The notes: generated by a model from the sequence alone, not told the origin. DNA of 64,000 nucleotides from Bacteroidota bacterium (GCA_030550275.1 JAUQPR010000006.1:83946-147945), one strand, 5' to 3'; positions 18,639-26,941 are shown, numbered from the stretch's first letter. Program-made: numbers and translations.

Positions 18639-19370
18639 CTACTCTGGGGGCTGCAGCAACGTGATGAACCGGGGGTGCGAGAGCTTGCCCAGGTAGAACC
18701 TCAGCGGATGCGGTGGACGACTTTGGGCGCTATCCTGGTCGGGAGCCCAGCCGACAAAGATGCGCAGCTCCGGGAGGCTATCGCGGAGGAGTTGCCAGCG
18801 CCTCCAGACGGCATCCCACGTCCCGAGCGTGTCGGTGAGCACGCACACAGCCGACGGCACCACCACCGGCTGCCAGCCAGGGGCAAAGCTCAGCAGCTTC
18901 GAGGAATCCCGAGGCGGAAGGAATGCGGCAATACGCACCCGATGCAGCCGCACGTCCAAGAGCTCGGCGGCTTTCCGCGATAGGTCAATGATGTTGCGCC
19001 GCACAAATGGTCCGCGATCGGTGATCTGCACGATGATTGCTGCCCCGTTGCGCGGGTTCTCCACCCGTACCAGGCTCCCAAAGGGCAGGGAACGGTGCGC
19101 CGCCGTGAGCTCGTGCATGTTGTAGCGCGTTCCCGAAGCAGTGCGCCGCCCGTGAAATCCAGGACCATACCAGGATGCAATGCCCTGCTGCACGAAGAAC
19201 GGCACCCACGGCTGCAGTTCGAAGTCCTGAACCGCTGCCGTGTCGGATGCCTCCGAAAGCACCGCTGCAGGCTTTTCGCCTGCTTCCCCCAGGAGTATGA
19301 AGGAGAAGCTCGCTAGTAGTCCGCCGACGAAGACGAGCGCCTTGACGAGTTTTGCTCTGCTCGTGGGCAC
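18639..19370 (-). CDS. RlpA-like septal ring protein (DPBB domain)
   Basis: 243 residues with an N-terminal membrane or signal segment (ALVFVGGLLASFSFILLG). The double-psi beta-barrel of RlpA follows: GIASWYGPGFHGRRTASGT, LPFGSLVRVENPRNG and QITDRGPFVRRNIIDLS, containing the catalytic-type aspartate. RlpA proteins are lytic transglycosylases or peptidoglycan-binding factors at the septum. There is no C-terminal SPOR motif that I can recognise; the last 90 residues are unassigned. A second, shorter RlpA lies at 43199. Confidence 0.82.
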   Translation of the reverse strand: MPTSRAKLVKALVFVGGLLASFSFILLGEAGEKPAAVLSEASDTAAVQDFELQPWVPFFVQQGIASWYGPGFHGRRTASGTRYNMHELTAAHRSLPFGSLVRVENPRNGAAIIVQITDRGPFVRRNIIDLSRKAAELLDVRLHRVRIAAFLPPRDSSKLLSFAPGWQPVVVPSAVCVLTDTLGTWDAVWRRWQLLRDSLPELRIFVGWAPDQDSAQSRPPHPLRFYLGKLSHPRFITLLQPPE

Positions 19371-19574
19371 ACCCTCCTCCTGCTTTGGGTCCTACATGCT
19401 CTCTGCGGCGTCTGGAGCTGCCCGGGCGCAGACGCCGCACCCTCGTGTGAGTGAATGTGACGCACGCCACCAATGCAAAGAACGGGCAACTGCCCTAAAC
19501 GGCTGCTGACGGTTTGATGAAGAGGCGTTCAGAATCCGCCTGCGGAGCGGGCGCGGTTCCGGCGAAGGGGAAGC
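19371..19574. other. 204 bp intergenic stretch with one strong inverted repeat
   Basis: No open frame here looks coding. The stretch separates two leftward genes and contains the perfect 11-bp inverted repeat described separately; no clear -7 element was found for the RlpA gene. Confidence 0.5.
19404..19439. repeat. Perfect 11-bp inverted repeat (hairpin)
   Basis: Arms 19404-19414 (TGCGGCGTCTG) and 19429-19439 (CAGACGCCGCA) pair perfectly around a 14-nt loop. It lies between the beta-barrel gene and the RlpA gene, both leftward. No T-run follows on the minus strand, so it is not a standard intrinsic terminator; an RNA-stabilising hairpin, a factor-dependent end or a protein-binding palindrome are alternatives. 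Confidence 0.6.
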
Positions 19575-20258
19575 TCAAAAAGGAAGGCGGACCGAGAGCA
19601 CGACGCCTCCGAAATCGCGGATCGGGCGTCCACGGACGCTCTCCAAGCCGTTCCCGCCGAACGGAATGGTGTAGTAGCGGAGCCGAACGGCAAGGAAGTG
19701 CTCGCCTCCGTAACGTAGACGTGCACCAATGCCCACATGGGCTCCTGGGCGGACAAAGAGGCGGGCATGCGCAAAGGAGCGGAAGAACTCCTCCTCGTAC
19801 GGGGTTGCAAAGATGAGCGTTGGGGCAATTCCTGCCGAGACCAACGGGGCAAAGGAATCGTCCAGCGATTCCCCGAAGAGCCGGTACAGTAGCTCCACCG
19901 AGAGCGGCAGCATGAAGAGCCGATTCACCTTGCCGGGCACGAAGATGTCGCCGGTGGAGGGGTCGTAGACCTCGAATTCATCCGAGTTGCGCGCACCGGA
20001 GAGCGTTGCCTCGATGCTCCAGTGCAGTCGAGCCGTCAGCGAGCGCTGGTAGAAGATGCCACCACCGAAGCCATTCTCCGATAGGCTCAGCACGATGCCC
20101 CAGGAGGAGCTTACCGAGGGCGAGCTCACCAGCGGATGCGGGGATTCGAAGACGAAGAGGCTATCGGGAAGCTCGGGCACGGGTTCTCCGGCGATCTGCC
20201 CCCGCAGCGGGAACGCCAGCGCAACCAGTACACCGATGGAGATGGCGCAGCACTTCAT
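19575..20258 (-). CDS. Outer-membrane beta-barrel protein, function unknown
   Basis: 227 residues from ATG 20258 with a signal peptide (AISIGVLVALAFPLRG). The rest is alternating hydrophobic and polar strands, for example GGIFYQRSLTARLHWSIEAT, and the last residues VVLSVRLPF end in phenylalanine, as expected for an outer-membrane barrel signal. No enzymatic motif is seen. A near match to the -7 element (GATATTTG, 20290-20297) lies 32 nt upstream. Confidence 0.65.
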   Translation of the reverse strand: MKCCAISIGVLVALAFPLRGQIAGEPVPELPDSLFVFESPHPLVSSPSVSSSWGIVLSLSENGFGGGIFYQRSLTARLHWSIEATLSGARNSDEFEVYDPSTGDIFVPGKVNRLFMLPLSVELLYRLFGESLDDSFAPLVSAGIAPTLIFATPYEEEFFRSFAHARLFVRPGAHVGIGARLRYGGEHFLAVRLRYYTIPFGGNGLESVRGRPIRDFGGVVLSVRLPF

Positions 20259-20295
20259 GGCAGCAGCTGCGCAAGACGAACGAGCGCGGCAAATA

Positions 20296-21453
20296 TCATT
20301 GCCGCTGGAGCAGCCGCACAAGCCACTGCCGAAGCCGCTGTGTCGCCTCCGGCGATGCCCAATGCTCTCCGTCGAAGAGGAAGAGCTCGTGAGCGACTCC
20401 GGCATTCTGCAGCGCGTTGGCGAACAGCTCCGCAGTCTGCGGCGGCACGATGGGGTCCTGCCGACCGTGCAGGAGTAGGAGTTCAACCCCATAGCGGCGC
20501 AGCAGGTGGAGCCGCTCGATCACTTTCCCTTCGGGATAGTAGCTGGCGCTGACCAAGGCTGCACCAGCGTAGGCGTACGGGTATTGCGCAAGCAGCACTC
20601 CCGCCATGAACCCGCCTTGGGAGAAGCCGACCACGACGGGGAGCGCGCGCTTGAGCGGGAGGGTGCGTCGAGCATGCTCGGCGACGCTGTGGTACCACCG
20701 AGCGCTGGAGATGATGATGTCCTCGCGCAAGCTATCTGGGGCTTGCAGCTCCTCGCCCAGTGCGGAGAAGCGCAGCGCGGCAGCATTGAGTGTTGGGCGC
20801 AGCCGAACGTAAGGGGCCTCCGGTGCGACGATGATAGCGTCTTGGGGCTGCCACTGGCGTGCCCAGCGGAAGAGCATCTCCGGTGCCTGGGAGTTGCCAT
20901 GGAGCAGCACAATGAGATGGTAGCGCCGCTCGGCAGAGTAGCCCGGCGGGTACAGGATGTAGTATCGCCCGAAGCGCTCCTGAGGAGCGAACTCCACCGC
21001 AACGGGGCCGCGTTCGGCGGCCGCGGAGAGCAACTGCTGCTGGAGTAGGCGCCCTTGGCGGGAGCGCAGGGGGGCGCTGAACTCCGGATATGTCCGAGCA
21101 AGCGCCGTATCGCTGAGCCCTGCCTGGATAGCTCTGGAGAGCGCCTCCAGCGCCCGGGCGGTATCGCCGGTGCGTAGTCGGCAGCGTGCCAGCAACACCC
21201 ATGCGCTCGTGTCGCGCGGCAGGGCGGTGACCCAGCGTTCAAGCCAGACGATGGCGGAATCGTACTGCTGCCGCTGCCAGAAGCCGTAGCCGTACTCGTA
21301 CGCACTCTGCAGCGATTGCGCCTGCAGTGCGCTGACGCCGATGCAGCCAATGCCCCAGGCGATTACACCTGCCCAATGAGCGCTTTGTAGGATGCGGCGT
21401 CGAGCAGTTGCTCGACCTCTTCGGGATTGCTCAGCTCCAACTGTAGGATCCAT
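20296..21453 (-). CDS. Secreted alpha/beta hydrolase (esterase-like) with N-terminal TPR-like region
   Basis: 385 residues. After a signal-type segment (AGVIAWGIGCIGVSALQA) come two or three TPR-like helices (AIVWLERWVTALPRDTSAWV), then an alpha/beta hydrolase domain. The nucleophile elbow is VVGFSQGGF, the acid is in LLHGRQDPIV and the histidine in FDGEHWAS. ATG 21453 is the only ATG, GTG or TTG I find before the signal segment, which forces a 91-nt overlap with gcvH; a non-standard internal start is the alternative. Probably a periplasmic or lipid-anchored carboxylesterase, substrate unknown. Confidence 0.72.
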   Translation of the reverse strand: MDPTVGAEQSRRGRATARRRILQSAHWAGVIAWGIGCIGVSALQAQSLQSAYEYGYGFWQRQQYDSAIVWLERWVTALPRDTSAWVLLARCRLRTGDTARALEALSRAIQAGLSDTALARTYPEFSAPLRSRQGRLLQQQLLSAAAERGPVAVEFAPQERFGRYYILYPPGYSAERRYHLIVLLHGNSQAPEMLFRWARQWQPQDAIIVAPEAPYVRLRPTLNAAALRFSALGEELQAPDSLREDIIISSARWYHSVAEHARRTLPLKRALPVVVGFSQGGFMAGVLLAQYPYAYAGAALVSASYYPEGKVIERLHLLRRYGVELLLLHGRQDPIVPPQTAELFANALQNAGVAHELFLFDGEHWASPEATQRLRQWLVRLLQRQ

Positions 21454-21761
21454 CCCGCGCCGTACGGGTCCTGGTTAATCAGCTCCGGATGCTCTGCAAG
21501 GGCAGGGTTGAGCTCCAGGACGCGCCCGCTGACCGGGGCATAGACATCGGCGACGGTCTTGACCGCCTCAAGCGTGGCAACGACTTGCCCGGCGTGGATC
21601 TCCTGCCCAGCAGAAACGGCGAAGTCCACGTACACGATGTCTCCGAGTTCGTGCTGCGCGTGGTCGGTGATGCCAACGGCAGCGGTGCTGTTGTCCACTC
21701 GGAGCCATTCGTGGTCCTTGGTGTAGTGGAGCTCTTCGGGGAAGTGCATGGGGAACTGCAC
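21363..21761 (-). CDS. gcvH: Glycine cleavage system H protein
   Basis: 132 residues. The lipoyl-lysine motif is TLEAVKTVADVYAPVSG, matching GcvH rather than the EAMKM motif of biotin carrier proteins, and AVGITDHAQHELGDIVYVD is the typical N-terminal block. GcvH shuttles the aminomethyl group between the P, T and L proteins, none of which is in the window. It begins 6 bp after accC, the spot where a biotin carrier gene is often found. Confidence 0.9.
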   Translation of the reverse strand: MQFPMHFPEELHYTKDHEWLRVDNSTAAVGITDHAQHELGDIVYVDFAVSAGQEIHAGQVVATLEAVKTVADVYAPVSGRVLELNPALAEHPELINQDPYGAGWILQLELSNPEEVEQLLDAASYKALIGQV

Positions 21762-21767
21762 GGTTGG

Positions 21768-23153
21768 TTAGACCTCAACGGCGTATTGGCGCCAATCATG
21801 CTCCTCCAGGTAGCGCGTTGAGAAGTTGCCGGCGAGGAAGTCCGGGTTGTGCATCATCGCACGGTGGAATGGGATCGTCGTGGCAATGCCTTCGATGACG
21901 AACTCCTCCAGCGCGCGCCGCATCTTGGCGATGGCTTCCTGCCGAGTTGGAGCAACGGCGATGAGCTTGGCAATGAGGGAATCGTAGAAGGGCGGGATGG
22001 TGTAGCCCTGGTAGATGTGCGAATCCACGCGCACGCCCGGTGGACCCGGGAAGTGCAGGCTGGTGATCGTCCCCGGCGAGGGGCGCCAATCGTGGAAGGG
22101 GTCTTCGGCGTTGATGCGGCATTCGATGGCATGGAAGCGCGGAGGAGCAGGCTCAATGGAGAGCGGCTCCCCGGCGGCGATGCGGAGCTGCTCCTTGATG
22201 AGGTCAATGCCACCGATGGACTCCTCGGTCACGGGATGCTCCACCTGGATGCGCGTGTTCATCTCCATGAAGTAGAAGTTGCGCTCAGCATCCACGAGGA
22301 ACTCCACCGTGCCGGCATTGACGTAACCGACGGCTTGAGCGGCGCGGATGGCGGCTTCGCCCATTGCCTGGCGCAGCTCCGGAGTCATGATGGGCGAAGG
22401 GGATTCCTCGATGAGCTTCTGATGGCGGCGCTGGATCGAGCATTCGCGCTCGTTGAGATGGATGGTGCGACCGTAGTGGTCGGCGATGACCTGGATTTCA
22501 ATGTGGCGCGGCTGCTCGATGAACTTCTCGATGTACAGGTCAGGATTGCCAAAAGCGGCTTCGGCTTCGTTGGATGCCAGGATGAAGGCGCGTTCCAACT
22601 CCTCTTCGCTGCGGACCAAGCGCATGCCTTTGCCGCCACCGCCAGCAGCAGCCTTGAGCATGATCGGGTAGCCGATTGCGTTGGCAATCTCACGTGCCTC
22701 CGAAAGCGAGCGGACAACCCCTTCACTGCCTGGAACGACCGGTACGCCGGCGGCTTGCACCGTCTCTTTCGCAACGGACTTGTTTCCCATCTTGGCTATC
22801 GCCTCAGGGCTTGGTCCGATGAAGACGAAGCCGCAGTCGCGGCAGATTTCGGCGAAGGTCTCGTTCTCGGCTAAAAACCCGTAGCCCGGATGGATCGCAT
22901 CGGCGTTGGTGACCTCCGCTGCGGCGATGATGGCGGGGATGTTGAGGTAGCTCTGTTTGCTGGGCGGTGGTCCGATGCACACGGCTTCATCAGCAAAGCG
23001 CACGTGCAGCGAGTAGCGGTCCGCTTCCGAATAGACAGCCACCGTGCGGATCCCCAGCTCCTTGCAGGCGCGGATGACGCGCAGCGCAATCTCGCCCCGA
23101 TTCGCAATGAGTACTTTGCGGAACACGGCTGGCGTGCGGAAGCTGTCAAACAT
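21768..23153 (-). CDS. accC: Biotin carboxylase subunit of acetyl-CoA carboxylase
   Basis: 461 residues. [19 protein letters not shown] opens the N-terminal domain. The ATP-grasp glycine loop ([12 protein letters not shown]), the metal-binding [16 protein letters not shown] and the downstream RINAEDP are all present. It carboxylates the biotin carrier protein, the first half of malonyl-CoA formation. accB is not adjacent. A near-consensus -7 element (TAATTTCG, 23164-23171) lies 11 nt upstream, divergent from murA. Confidence 0.94.
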   Translation of the reverse strand: MFDSFRTPAVFRKVLIANRGEIALRVIRACKELGIRTVAVYSEADRYSLHVRFADEAVCIGPPPSKQSYLNIPAIIAAAEVTNADAIHPGYGFLAENETFAEICRDCGFVFIGPSPEAIAKMGNKSVAKETVQAAGVPVVPGSEGVVRSLSEAREIANAIGYPIMLKAAAGGGGKGMRLVRSEEELERAFILASNEAEAAFGNPDLYIEKFIEQPRHIEIQVIADHYGRTIHLNERECSIQRRHQKLIEESPSPIMTPELRQAMGEAAIRAAQAVGYVNAGTVEFLVDAERNFYFMEMNTRIQVEHPVTEESIGGIDLIKEQLRIAAGEPLSIEPAPPRFHAIECRINAEDPFHDWRPSPGTITSLHFPGPPGVRVDSHIYQGYTIPPFYDSLIAKLIAVAPTRQEAIAKMRRALEEFVIEGIATTIPFHRAMMHNPDFLAGNFSTRYLEEHDWRQYAVEV

Positions 23154-23203
23154 ACAGCGGCTGCGAAATTACGAAGCTGCGCTGCCGTCTGCGGAAGAGA
23201 GTG

Positions 23204-23211
23204 TACTTTTG
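23204..23211 (+). promoter_or_regulatory. -7 promoter element (TACTTTTG) of murA
   Basis: Exact TAnnTTTG followed by C, 26 nt before ATG 23237 and only 11 nt before the alternative ATG 23222, which favours the later start. Confidence 0.65.
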
Positions 23212-23236
23212 CCACCCCACGATGCGGGCACAACCG

Positions 23237-24496
23237 ATGGAGAAGCTGGTGATCTACGGTGGGGAGCGGCTGCGCGGGAGGGTGCCGATCTCAGGCGCAA
23301 AGAACGCGGTGCTGGCGCTGATGCCGGCGGCGATACTGGCGCCAGGGGTGCATCGGCTCCGCAATGTCCCGCGGCTGCGCGATGTGTGGACGATGATGGA
23401 GCTGCTGGATGCCTTGGGCTGTCGCTGCCGCCTGGAGGGCAATGAGCTTGTGCTCGATACAAGTACCCTGCAGACGGTGCATGCCCCGCAGGAGCTGGTC
23501 CGCCGAATGCGTGCCTCCTTCTACGTGCTCGGACCGCTCCTGGCGCGCTACCGGCGTGCCGAAGTCCCGCTTCCGGGAGGGTGTGCCTGGGGACCGCGTC
23601 CGGTAGACCTGCATCTCAAGGGGTTGCAGGCACTGGGGGCGGAGCTGGAGCTGTGCGATGGCTACGTCTGCGCCACCGCCGAGCGCTTGCGCGGCACGGA
23701 GATTGTGCTGGATTTCCCCAGCGTTGGGGCAACGGGGAATCTGCTCATGGCAGCAAGCCTTGCCCACGGGCGCACGGTGATCCGCAATGCGGCGCAGGAG
23801 CCGGAGATCGTGCAGTTGGGCGAGTTCCTCCGCCAAATGGGTGCCCGAATTCGAGGGCTGGGAACCTCAGTGGTGGAGGTCGAGGGCGTCGAGGAGCTCC
23901 ATCCCGCATCCATTGAGGTCATTCCCGATCGCATCGAGGCAGCAACCTTCCTGCTGGCGGCTGCAATCACTGGTGGGGAGGTCACCGTTGAGCCCGCGCG
24001 TCCGGAGCACCTGGAGGCGGTCCTGCAGCAGCTTGAGCGCGTTGGTGCCCGGCTCCACGTGAAGCCGAACTGCATCGAGCTTTCGATGGAGGGAGCACCG
24101 CTGCCCAGCCATATCGTTACTGCGCCCTTTCCGGGCTTCCCCACCGATGTGCAAGCGCAGTGGACTGCGCTGATGTTGCGCGCACCGGGCGTCTCTTCCG
24201 TGACGGATGCGATCTACCCCGACCGCTTCAAGCACGTGCCCGAGTTGCAGCGGCTGGGGGCGCAGATTGAGCTGCAGGGGAACACCGCTGTGGTTACCGG
24301 CGGGCGCCCGTTGCGTGGCAATCGCGTTGTCTCAAGCGATCTGCGGGCAAGCGCTGCACTGATTCTGGCAGGGCTCGTTGCCGAAGGGCGCACAGAGGTT
24401 CTGGAAATCCACCACATCGACCGCGGATATGAGGCGATTGAGCGGAAGCTGCAGCAGCTTGGTGCGCGGATTGAGCGCGTGGGCGTGCAGGATTAG
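23237..24496 (+). CDS. murA: UDP-N-acetylglucosamine 1-carboxyvinyltransferase
   Basis: 419 residues from ATG 23237 (MEKLVIYGGERLRG), the usual N-terminus; ATG 23222 would add five residues. The catalytic cysteine loop is PLPGGCAWGPRPVDLH, so the enzyme should be sensitive to fosfomycin-type inactivation like other Cys MurA proteins. The SGAKNAVL motif for substrate binding is present. It performs the first committed step of peptidoglycan synthesis. The EnvC-like gene overlaps its 3' end. Confidence 0.95.
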   Translation: MEKLVIYGGERLRGRVPISGAKNAVLALMPAAILAPGVHRLRNVPRLRDVWTMMELLDALGCRCRLEGNELVLDTSTLQTVHAPQELVRRMRASFYVLGPLLARYRRAEVPLPGGCAWGPRPVDLHLKGLQALGAELELCDGYVCATAERLRGTEIVLDFPSVGATGNLLMAASLAHGRTVIRNAAQEPEIVQLGEFLRQMGARIRGLGTSVVEVEGVEELHPASIEVIPDRIEAATFLLAAAITGGEVTVEPARPEHLEAVLQQLERVGARLHVKPNCIELSMEGAPLPSHIVTAPFPGFPTDVQAQWTALMLRAPGVSSVTDAIYPDRFKHVPELQRLGAQIELQGNTAVVTGGRPLRGNRVVSSDLRASAALILAGLVAEGRTEVLEIHHIDRGYEAIERKLQQLGARIERVGVQD

Positions 24497-25598
24497 CCTC
24501 CTGCTGCTCCCGCTCTCGATGCTCGCCGCGCAGACCTCCACGCCGCAGGAGCGCCTGAGGGAGCTGCAGCGCGCCATTGAGGAACTGCGGGTGCAACTCC
24601 AGCAGACCCAGACCCGTGCCCAGGCACTCCAGCAGCAGCTTACGCAGCAGCAGCGCTACACGCAGCTTCTGGAGCGCTCCATCGCTCTGCTGGAGCAGGA
24701 GCTCCGCCGTGCAGATGACTCCATCGGGCGCTTGCGCCAAGAAATTGAGGCACTCCTGGGCACGCGCGCCGAGCTCGGTCTCCAGCAGCAGCGGCTGTTG
24801 CGGCAGCTCTACCGAGCACACCGCACCATGACAGCTCCGGAGCAGTTGGAGCGCCTGCGGGTCTACACCCGTAACCTATTCCGCGAACTTGGGCGGCGCG
24901 ATGCACTCCTGAGCGCACAGCAAGACACCCTCCAGCGCTTACTGGGGCGATTGCAGGAGCTACAGCAGCAGCGTCAGCAGTGGCTTGAACGTCGGCGCGA
25001 ACAGTACGCCGAGCGCCAGCGCTCCATCCAGCAGCAGCAGCGGTTGCTGGCGCAACTGCAGCGCCAGCAGCGCCAACTTGAGCAGAGGCTCCAGCAGCGC
25101 CGAGCCGAAGCCCGAGCCCTGGAGCGCATGGTGAGTCGACTTGCCCGTGCGGAGACACCGCCACGGCGCGCGCCCGAACAGGCATCGCTTGTGCCGGTGC
25201 CGCTGGGCTCAGGGCAACCCAAGTTCACCCCACCGGTGCCCATCGGACGCCTGCTGCGCGGCTACGGGCGGCAGCGCAATCCCGAAACCGGCATCGAGTG
25301 GGACAACCCCGGCATCGACATCGCCGTGGAGCGCGGTACCCCAGTTCGCGCGATTGCCCCTGGAGTAGTCAAGACGCTCACCTGGCTGCCCACCTACCAG
25401 TACGTCCTCATCCTGGAGCATGCGGGGGGCTTCCGCTCCGTGTACGCCAATCTCGAGCGGGTGAATGTCAGCCTCGGCAGCTCCGTCGCCGCAGGGCAGA
25501 TCCTCGGTAGCAGCGGGCAGACTCCCGAAGGCGAAGGGATACACTTCCAGCTCTGGCAGAACCGGCAGCGGCTGGACCCGCTGAAGTGGATTCGGTAG
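24429..25598 (+). CDS. EnvC-like coiled-coil protein with degenerate LytM (M23) domain
   Basis: 389 residues from ATG 24429; GTG 24459 or TTG 24468 would give a shorter signal peptide, and all of these overlap murA. After the signal segment (ISLLLLPLSMLAA), about 200 residues are a Q/R/L-rich coiled coil. The C-terminal 110 residues are an M23/LytM fold (GIDIAVERGTPVRAIAPGVV). Two zinc ligands look replaced: the first His of HxGxD is Asn (NPGID) and the first His of HxH is Gly (GIHFQLW). That matches EnvC, which activates cell-wall amidases rather than cutting itself, working with FtsEX; an FtsX-like gene is at 59854. Confidence 0.82.
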   Translation: MRRLSGSCSSLVRGLSAWACRISLLLLPLSMLAAQTSTPQERLRELQRAIEELRVQLQQTQTRAQALQQQLTQQQRYTQLLERSIALLEQELRRADDSIGRLRQEIEALLGTRAELGLQQQRLLRQLYRAHRTMTAPEQLERLRVYTRNLFRELGRRDALLSAQQDTLQRLLGRLQELQQQRQQWLERRREQYAERQRSIQQQQRLLAQLQRQQRQLEQRLQQRRAEARALERMVSRLARAETPPRRAPEQASLVPVPLGSGQPKFTPPVPIGRLLRGYGRQRNPETGIEWDNPGIDIAVERGTPVRAIAPGVVKTLTWLPTYQYVLILEHAGGFRSVYANLERVNVSLGSSVAAGQILGSSGQTPEGEGIHFQLWQNRQRLDPLKWIR

Positions 25599-25602
25599 GG
25601 GC

Positions 25603-26046
25603 TTACTTCTTCTGCCCCGGCTTTCCAGCTTTGCGGACTGCAGCAACCTCTTGTGCTGTGACGATGCCGCCGCTATTGCCGAAGCTATTGTACACGTAGG
25701 TCAGAACCGCTGCAAGGTCGGCGTCGTTGTACGGTGCCGGCGGCATAACACCGTTGTAGGTCTTGCCGTTGACCACAATTTTGCCCGACAAGCCGAAGAC
25801 CAGCGCGCGAATGACTGCCTGCTTGTCCTTGAGGTAATCGGATTTCGCCAGCGGAGGGTAGACTCCAGGGATACCCTGCCCGTTGGCTTGGTGGCAGGTC
25901 TTGCAGTAGCTCTGGTAGATCTGCTGACCGCGCTGCATGACGGCGGCGGGCGGAGCAGCGGTGGCTTGCTGTGCAGGGGTGCTCTGGAGCTCCTGGGCGC
26001 ACGCGATGGAGAGCAGCAGAGCGGATGCAAGCAGTGCCGGCTTCAT
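25603..26046 (-). CDS. Cytochrome c, lipoprotein type
   Basis: 147 residues from ATG 26046. The signal peptide ends in a lipobox (LLLSIAC), so the protein is probably lipid-anchored. One haem site is visible (YCKTCHQ) with the distal methionine in GVMPPAP, the class I pattern of small electron carriers. The C-terminus is basic (KAGKPGQKK). It faces the EnvC-like gene tail to tail across a 4-bp gap. A perfect -7 element is 41 nt upstream. The electron partner is unknown. Confidence 0.85.
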   Translation of the reverse strand: MKPALLASALLLSIACAQELQSTPAQQATAAPPAAVMQRGQQIYQSYCKTCHQANGQGIPGVYPPLAKSDYLKDKQAVIRALVFGLSGKIVVNGKTYNGVMPPAPYNDADLAAVLTYVYNSFGNSGGIVTAQEVAAVRKAGKPGQKK

Positions 26047-26086
26047 TGGAGTCCGATGCAATGGTTTGACTTGCGCTACGGCAGTG

Positions 26087-26094
26087 CAAACTTA
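26087..26094 (-). promoter_or_regulatory. -7 promoter element (TAAGTTTG) of the cytochrome c gene
   Basis: Exact TAnnTTTG, continuing as CACTGCC on the minus strand; this extension is shared with the peroxiredoxin and GT9 promoters. Confidence 0.65.
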
Positions 26095-26127
26095 TTCACA
26101 ACGTCCTGGCAAAGAAGCTGAGCTGCG

Positions 26128-26781
26128 TCAGCTTTTGGGCTCCAGGGTTCGGATGAGCCCGATCACATGGAGCACTACGGCGACATCGGGTTCCCCTTCG
26201 CGGAATCGGATCGGAGGAAAGCTCCGTGCGGAGGCGCTCAGTTCCCAAGCGGAATCCCGCTTGCGAAGACGCCGGACGAGCAGGAGGCCGTGCAACAGTG
26301 CTCCTACAATGCAGCCTTCGCGCAGCTCGGAGCTCCGCACCGCGAGGAGGAGGTCGCCCGGGAGGATGCCCTCGGCAGAGAGGGCGTCATCGGGCATCGC
26401 AACGGCGTACAATGGGCGCTGAGGGAAGAGTCGGGCATCGAGCGTGATGTAGGCGTTTGCATGCTCGAACAGCTCCTCTGCTGAGCCGAAGAAGCCGTTC
26501 GAGAGCACCGGGACGCTCACGAGCGAAGCTTGTGAGAGGCTGGGTGCAGGGAGGTCCTGCCCGATGGTGAGGCGGAAGGCGCGGGAGCGGCGCTGCTCGC
26601 TGCGCTCCAGATATCCCTTCTGCGCCAGCACCCGCAGGAGGCGGTGCACGGCATTAGGGGAGCGGCAGCCCAACGCCTGGCAGAGTTCACGCACCGTCGG
26701 AGGAAAGCCACGGGTGCGCAGGCTCTCTCGAATGAGCTGGAGGACCTGCGTTTGGCGCTTTGTGAGCTTCGTATCGGGCAT
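26128..26781 (-). CDS. lexA: LexA-family repressor apparently lacking self-cleavage residues
   Basis: 217 residues from ATG 26781. The winged-helix N-terminal domain is intact (TKRQTQVLQLIRESL, then PPTVRELCQALGCRSPNAV). The S24 domain aligns with LexA around GILPGDLLLAV. By hand alignment to E. coli LexA, the Ala-Gly cleavage site reads Phe-Gly (GFFGSA), the catalytic Ser119 of the GDSM-type motif reads Ala (DDAL), and Lys156 reads Arg (LVRRLRK). It probably still dimerises and binds DNA, but RecA-triggered self-cleavage should be lost. Two GAAC-N4-GTTC boxes lie in its own promoter, implying autoregulation. Confidence 0.87.
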   Translation of the reverse strand: MPDTKLTKRQTQVLQLIRESLRTRGFPPTVRELCQALGCRSPNAVHRLLRVLAQKGYLERSEQRRSRAFRLTIGQDLPAPSLSQASLVSVPVLSNGFFGSAEELFEHANAYITLDARLFPQRPLYAVAMPDDALSAEGILPGDLLLAVRSSELREGCIVGALLHGLLLVRRLRKRDSAWELSASARSFPPIRFREGEPDVAVVLHVIGLIRTLEPKS

Positions 26782-26805
26782 GGGAGCCTTCCGTGTTGGG
26801 CACTG

Positions 26806-26813
26806 CAAAGATA
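26806..26813 (-). promoter_or_regulatory. -7 promoter element (TATCTTTG) of lexA
   Basis: Exact TAnnTTTG on the minus strand, 25 nt before the lexA ATG. The proximal GAAC-N4-GTTC box begins two bases upstream of it, in the promoter spacer. Confidence 0.7.
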
Positions 26814-26814
26814 G

Positions 26815-26828
26815 TGAACGCGTGTTCA
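26815..26828. promoter_or_regulatory. LexA-type operator box 1 (TGAAC-GCGT-GTTCA)
   Basis: Perfect 5-bp inverted repeat with a 4-bp spacer, matching the GAAC-N4-GTTC form of SOS operators best known from Gram-positive bacteria. It sits directly upstream of the lexA -7 element, where a bound repressor would block RNA polymerase. Confidence 0.7.
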
Positions 26829-26845
26829 GTGGCAGCTTATGAAGG

Positions 26846-26859
26846 TGAACGTCTGTTCA
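26846..26859. promoter_or_regulatory. LexA-type operator box 2 (TGAAC-GTCT-GTTCA)
   Basis: A second box identical in its arms, centred exactly 31 bp (about three helical turns) from box 1, so two dimers would sit on the same DNA face. It also lies on the mraZ side of the divergent region, but about 250 bp from that start. Confidence 0.7.
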
Positions 26860-26941
26860 CTTCAGGGATGCGATGAGTGGCATGGAGAGGCGGGCTGCTG
26901 CCGTAAACGATGGATAACGGCAGTTTTGTACAAATTGATGT

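Noticed and set aside
21363..21761. Biotin carboxyl carrier protein next to accC
   Set aside because: The modified-lysine motif is LEAVKTVADV, matching lipoylated GcvH, not the EAMKM motif of biotin carriers.
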